Part shown: piece after piece, positions 61,805-64,000 of the stretch
How the letters are laid out: every line of letters starts with the position of its first letter
How positions within the stretch are numbered: the stretch's first letter is position 1
Assembly: GCF_001667585.1 (NCBI RefSeq)
Contig: NZ_LZJZ01000015.1
Coordinates: 62,001 to 126,000 of the forward strand
Direction: 5' to 3'
Origin: Mycobacterium sp. E2733
GTDB taxonomy: Bacteria; Actinomycetota; Actinomycetes; Mycobacteriales; Mycobacteriaceae
Length of the DNA: 64,000 nt
Notes under the pieces: generated by a model
Databases searched by the model: none
Told to the model about the DNA's origin: nothing
What the model saw: only the letters and a program-made list of their open reading frames with translations
Position numbers and translations under genes: made by a program

Positions 61805-63019
61805 TTAGAGGACATAACGACGGCGAATGCCGTGGAATCGCTCCCACATCGCGGCGCTGCGTTCGGCGGGGCTCACCATGGCGGTATCCGCCGGGAGGGC
61901 GGCGAGCACGTCGTCGTGCTTGACCGCCCGGGTGTTCAGCGCGGCCGGTTCGCCCTCGAGCATGTGCCGGTAGGTCAAGTTGCCGCACCGGAAGCCCTGG
62001 GTGTCGAGCCAATTGTGGACGCCCGGATCGCGATGGGCCATGACGAGCCGAACGCGGCCGTCGGCGTCGATCTTCGTGCGGCTCGGCGTATAGCTCACCG
62101 GGCGGTACAGGTAGTCCATGCTGTTGAAGAAGACCCCCATGTTGGTCAGCATCCACAGGCCGTCATGGGCATCGAATTCGACGATCAGCGCCGCATCGTC
62201 TGGGAGTTCCCAATACATGTTGGCGGCGGCCCGCCCGCGTTTGTTGTCGGCGCCGGTCGCGTCGATGTGCGGGAAAGCGTTCGGGCGCTTGGCGTCCACG
62301 CCGCCGTGGGTGAAGGGGAACTCGGGCCAGTCGGCCATCAGGCCGGTGACGAAATCACCGGCCCACCGCATCGCCCCGACCATCTCGGCGGGGGAGGGCA
62401 ACGGTTTGGGGGAGTCCATGTCGATTCGCTCGATGCGAAGCTGTGCCGGTAGCTCGTCCCAGCGGTCGAACCCCTGGCGGATAAACAGTTTGCGCGACCC
62501 GGCTGTGGTGGGCAGCCAGTTCGGCCCGCGCTGCGGCCCGCCGATGTAGAGCTCGAATGCTCCGTCGCCACCGACGTGGAGCTGATGGCCGAGCAGGTTG
62601 GCTTCCGGTATGTCCCCGAACGGTTCGTGCAGCACACCCGGGCCGGGTGTGCGGGGTCCCTGGACCGTCACGTTGAAAAACCGGGCGGTGCCCCGGGTGC
62701 CGCTGAGCCGGTACGTCGATCGCCCGTCGATCCACGCCTGCTGGTAGGTGAAGTCGGCGCAGTCACCGCCGAGCTTGCGGGTCGGGCCGCAGAAGGTATG
62801 CAGCGCCGGGTAGCGGGTGTCGTGGGTTTCGAGCGCGAGATCGAAGGCTTGGCCGAGGTTTTGGGTGAGAAACCGATAGGCATCGACGCGATGCGTCCCG
62901 GATGCGGGATTGGCCTGCTTGAAGACCTGCTCACCGGCTTGCTGCAGCCGCGCGCAGAATTCGGTCCAGGCAGATTGCAGCGCCGCGTCGTCAGGACCGT
63001 CACCGAAGGCCATGCTCAC
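61805..63019 (-). CDS. DUF1214-domain protein
   Basis: A 404-residue protein with a C-terminal DUF1214 module (MYWELPDDAALIVEFD, PVSYTPSRTKIDADG, WLDTQGFRCGNLTYRHML). No signal peptide. GTG 63019 overlaps the preceding stop (GTGA); ATG 63013 two codons later is an equal alternative. Function unknown; mycobacterial relatives are often linked with lipid or steroid catabolism genes, but nothing here fixes the substrate. It is the last gene of a three-gene minus-strand operon. Confidence 0.8.
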   Translation of the reverse strand: MSMAFGDGPDDAALQSAWTEFCARLQQAGEQVFKQANPASGTHRVDAYRFLTQNLGQAFDLALETHDTRYPALHTFCGPTRKLGGDCADFTYQQAWIDGRSTYRLSGTRGTARFFNVTVQGPRTPGPGVLHEPFGDIPEANLLGHQLHVGGDGAFELYIGGPQRGPNWLPTTAGSRKLFIRQGFDRWDELPAQLRIERIDMDSPKPLPSPAEMVGAMRWAGDFVTGLMADWPEFPFTHGGVDAKRPNAFPHIDATGADNKRGRAAANMYWELPDDAALIVEFDAHDGLWMLTNMGVFFNSMDYLYRPVSYTPSRTKIDADGRVRLVMAHRDPGVHNWLDTQGFRCGNLTYRHMLEGEPAALNTRAVKHDDVLAALPADTAMVSPAERSAAMWERFHGIRRRYVL

Positions 63020-63819
63020 GCCTCCAGCTTGTCGAGCATTCCGCCGACCACATCGCACGCGCGCCGGGCGGATTCCAGGCGCCCCTCCCGGTCAATGCGG
63101 GGCCCGATCAGTTCCAGGTCGAAACCGTGCGGATAACCGCTGCCGAGCGCTTCGGCGACGAACGCTTCGATCGGAATGGTGCCGTCACCGGGAACCGCCC
63201 GGCCCGGCAGCGCCCGGTCACCGAGCACGTAGTCACTCAATTGGATGAGAGCCGTGCGCGGCAGCGCCCGTTGCACCATAGCCTCGAAATCGCCCTCGGC
63301 CCAGCAGTGGAACACGTCGAGGCACACGCTCAGGTCGCCCATCTCGGCCAGCGTGACGGTGTCCCGCAACGTGTGGGCGAGGTGGATGTCGGCGTACAGG
63401 CTGGAAGCGTTCTCGATGGCCAGCGCCACCCCGGCCGTTTTGGCGTGTGCCACGCACGGGGCCACCAGGGCGCAGAACCGTTCGACGGCCTGTGTCCAGC
63501 TGAGGTCACCGCGCCCGCCGGTGAGCAAGTACACGGTGCGCGCGCCGACGGCTGCCGCGGCGTCGATCACGGCACACAGCCCGGCGCGGGCGGCCTCTGG
63601 GTCGTTGGAGAGCGCGCCGCCGGCAAACAGGTGGTAGACGGCCTCCACGGTGTAGTCGTTGTGCTGCAGGATGATTGGGAATTCCGGGTCGAGCAGTTGG
63701 CTGTCCAGGATGCTTAGCCGGGAGACGCCCAGCGCCGCCCAGTGTCCTTGCAGTTCATGGAGCGAGTCGCCGTAGAAGGTGACGCTGTGCACCGATAGGC
63801 GTTGGTGGGTTTCGGTCAT
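63016..63819 (-). CDS. sugar phosphate isomerase/epimerase-like TIM barrel
   Basis: A 267-residue xylose isomerase-like TIM-barrel protein. Metal-site strands are visible: VALAIENAS (Glu), LSVCLDVFHCW (Asp, His), HGFDLELIGPRI (Glu at the end). Family members act on sugars, inositols or related compounds; the substrate is unknown. Start and stop overlap both neighbours by 4 bp. Confidence 0.85.
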   Translation of the reverse strand: MTETHQRLSVHSVTFYGDSLHELQGHWAALGVSRLSILDSQLLDPEFPIILQHNDYTVEAVYHLFAGGALSNDPEAARAGLCAVIDAAAAVGARTVYLLTGGRGDLSWTQAVERFCALVAPCVAHAKTAGVALAIENASSLYADIHLAHTLRDTVTLAEMGDLSVCLDVFHCWAEGDFEAMVQRALPRTALIQLSDYVLGDRALPGRAVPGDGTIPIEAFVAEALGSGYPHGFDLELIGPRIDREGRLESARRACDVVGGMLDKLEA

Positions 63820-64000
63820 GTCAATGCCCGGTTCTCGATGGCGACGCCGAATCGCTCTCGGAACGACCGGAATTCCGCGTGCAGCGCGTCGAGGTCTTCG
63901 CCGATGTCGATCAGCAGTTGCGTGGAGTAGCGGAATTTGCCGTAGCGATCGCCGCGATTGCCGGTGAGGTAGGCGCGCATCGCCGATTCGGCGTCGTCCG
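63816..64000 (-). CDS. C-terminus of a possible sulfotransferase family protein (truncated by window)
   Basis: The last 61 codons of a gene that runs off the right edge, ending LRNOT-independent TGA at 63816-63818 overlapping the next ATG. The tail reads AMRAYLTGNRGDRYGKFRYS and then a helical ERFGV segment, which is like the C-terminus of bacterial sulfotransferase family proteins. Too little is visible for certainty. Co-translated with the TIM-barrel gene. Confidence 0.5.
   Translation of the reverse strand, partial: DDAESAMRAYLTGNRGDRYGKFRYSTQLLIDIGEDLDALHAEFRSFRERFGVAIENRALT

Overview
The window is a high-GC chromosomal segment from a Mycobacterium, most likely a slow-growing non-tuberculous species. 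Gene content and order follow the M. tuberculosis stretch from gyrA to Rv0045c (gyrA, DUF3566 gene, tRNA-Ile, tRNA-Ala, cwsA, ppiA, crgA, trpG, pknB-pknA-pbpA-rodA-pstP-fhaB-fhaA, tRNA-Leu, whiB5, Rv0023-Rv0030, Rv0036c-Rv0040c, leuS, Rv0042c-Rv0045c). All family and orthologue names come from recognising the translated sequences; no database search was run. gyrA carries no intein, unlike several mycobacteria.

Three blocks break that backbone. (1) About 3.6-20.8 kb, between tRNA-Ala and cwsA: a glycolipid-type cluster of a Mas-like iterative polyketide synthase, a PapA acyltransferase, a GT1 glycosyltransferase and a Gap-like membrane protein on the plus strand, a FAAL and an RgpF-type protein on the minus strand, then a sugar/lipid-type methyltransferase and a large cyclase-AAA-ATPase regulator. 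Together they could build, glycosylate, methylate, acylate and help export a methyl-branched acyl glycolipid. No MmpL transporter is present. (2) About 34.9-37.7 kb, just after tRNA-Leu: a polymorphic-toxin-like protein followed by two tandem paralogous genes that look like immunity genes, in visibly AT-richer DNA; then an acetyltransferase, a pirin and an acyl-CoA dehydrogenase. (3) About 55.3-59.2 kb and from 61.8 kb to the end: a short-chain dehydrogenase, a polar amino-acid-type ABC transporter with fused binding protein and permease, and a DUF1214 / sugar-isomerase-like / possible sulfotransferase operon.

The conserved parts are mostly cell growth genes. crgA, cwsA, rodA, pbpA, the kinases PknA and PknB, the phosphatase PstP and the FHA proteins form a cell-division and wall-synthesis control locus, with the five genes from pstP to pknB joined by 4-bp stop/start overlaps. 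The whiB5-Rv0030 segment holds a WhiB protein, an Xre regulator, an NlpC/P60 peptidase and small helical proteins of type-VII-secretion type. Rv0029's orthologue here carries five copies of a Met-Glu-x-Thr-Gln-Val/Ile-Ile-Pro motif.

I see no insertion sequence, CRISPR array, rRNA or replication origin. Gene-free stretches above 300 bases are 3622-4006 and 34578-34887 (both described).
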